The translations under genes were made by a program, and so were the position numbers. 21,844 nucleotides of DNA. It comes from an uncultured Eubacteriales bacterium. GTDB taxonomy: Bacteria > Bacillota > Clostridia > Monoglobales > Monoglobaceae. Every line of letters starts with the position of its first letter. The stretch's first letter is position 1. Shown one piece after another: positions 21,785 to 21,844 of this stretch. Under the pieces are notes generated by a model. It did no database searches and was not told the DNA's origin. It saw only the letters and a list, made by a program, of their open reading frames with translations. The DNA lies in contig URAN01000049.1 of the NCBI GenBank assembly GCA_900545865.1, positions 1-21,844 of the forward strand. The letters run 5' to 3'.

Positions 21785-21844
21785 GGGCGGTCGAGGTCGC
21801 AGATTGCCGGTGGCAATCGTTTTGCGATTTGACCGAGTCGGCAG
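21785..21844. repeat. B element, inverted orientation, cut by the window end
   Basis: The last 60 bases match the reverse complement of the 12-kb B element almost perfectly (one substitution and one extra T). It lies upstream of terS in the opposite orientation to the other B copies. The flank TACCATACGTAATGGTTT (about 21756-21773) is similar to the reverse of the flank at 17.63-17.65 kb, so the homology extends beyond the hairpin. Confidence 0.8.

Noticed and set aside
1..21844. tRNA genes, rRNA, integrase, transposase or diversity-generating retroelement
   Set aside because: I looked for cloverleaf patterns, transposase/integrase motifs and template/variable repeats near the fibre genes and saw none; the flanks outside the window could hold them.

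Overview
This window is the late (structural) region of a tailed phage or prophage with a contractile tail. It almost certainly comes from a Firmicutes host, probably a gut-type Clostridia: moderate GC, strong AGGAGG-type ribosome binding sites, and a gene set matching the Bacillus PBSX/Xkd plan. With one exception, every protein gene lies on the minus strand, so transcription and virion assembly order run from right to left. No integrase, repressor, replication or classical holin/endolysin gene is in view, and the left end cuts a tail-fibre gene, so this is only part of the element.

From right to left the layout is: small and large terminase (21.7-19.4 kb); a small convergent module on the opposite strand (19.05-19.39 kb); an HK97-type head module of portal, ClpP-like protease and major capsid (19.0-15.1 kb); head-tail connector, gp10-like and tail-terminator-like proteins (15.1-13.8 kb); sheath, tube, G/GT tail chaperones with a -1 frameshift, and tape measure (13.7-9.2 kb); an XkdP-like protein and a very large hub carrying CHAP and amidase domains (9.0-5.55 kb); XkdR/S/T/U-like baseplate proteins (5.55-3.3 kb); and a host-recognition block with a fibre, a kelch-like protein, a small unknown protein, an XkdX-like protein and a BppU-like upper baseplate protein (3.3-0 kb).

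The most notable item is the 340-bp insertion between terL and portal. A near-consensus plus-strand promoter drives a structured leader and a 19-residue hydrophobic peptide. A second near-consensus promoter on the minus strand drives a short antisense RNA that overlaps the 3' end of the toxin-like mRNA and ends at its own U-tract terminator. This is the architecture of a type I toxin-antitoxin module carried as a phage 'moron'.

The second notable feature is that almost every non-coding gap over 100 bp in this otherwise compact operon is filled by a mosaic of repeated, hairpin-forming elements: TTCCGAA-type heptads, an 'A' element and a 'B' element. Differences between copies are often compensatory, preserving the stems, which suggests selection on an RNA or DNA structure. 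Several of these inserts sit directly against the Shine-Dalgarno sequences of genes that start with GTG or TTG. Start codons were re-chosen in several genes (hub, terL, gp10-like, terS, the 111-residue protein) because the longest open frames run back into these repeats or lack a ribosome binding site. All functional statements come from reading sequence and recalling families; no database search was run.
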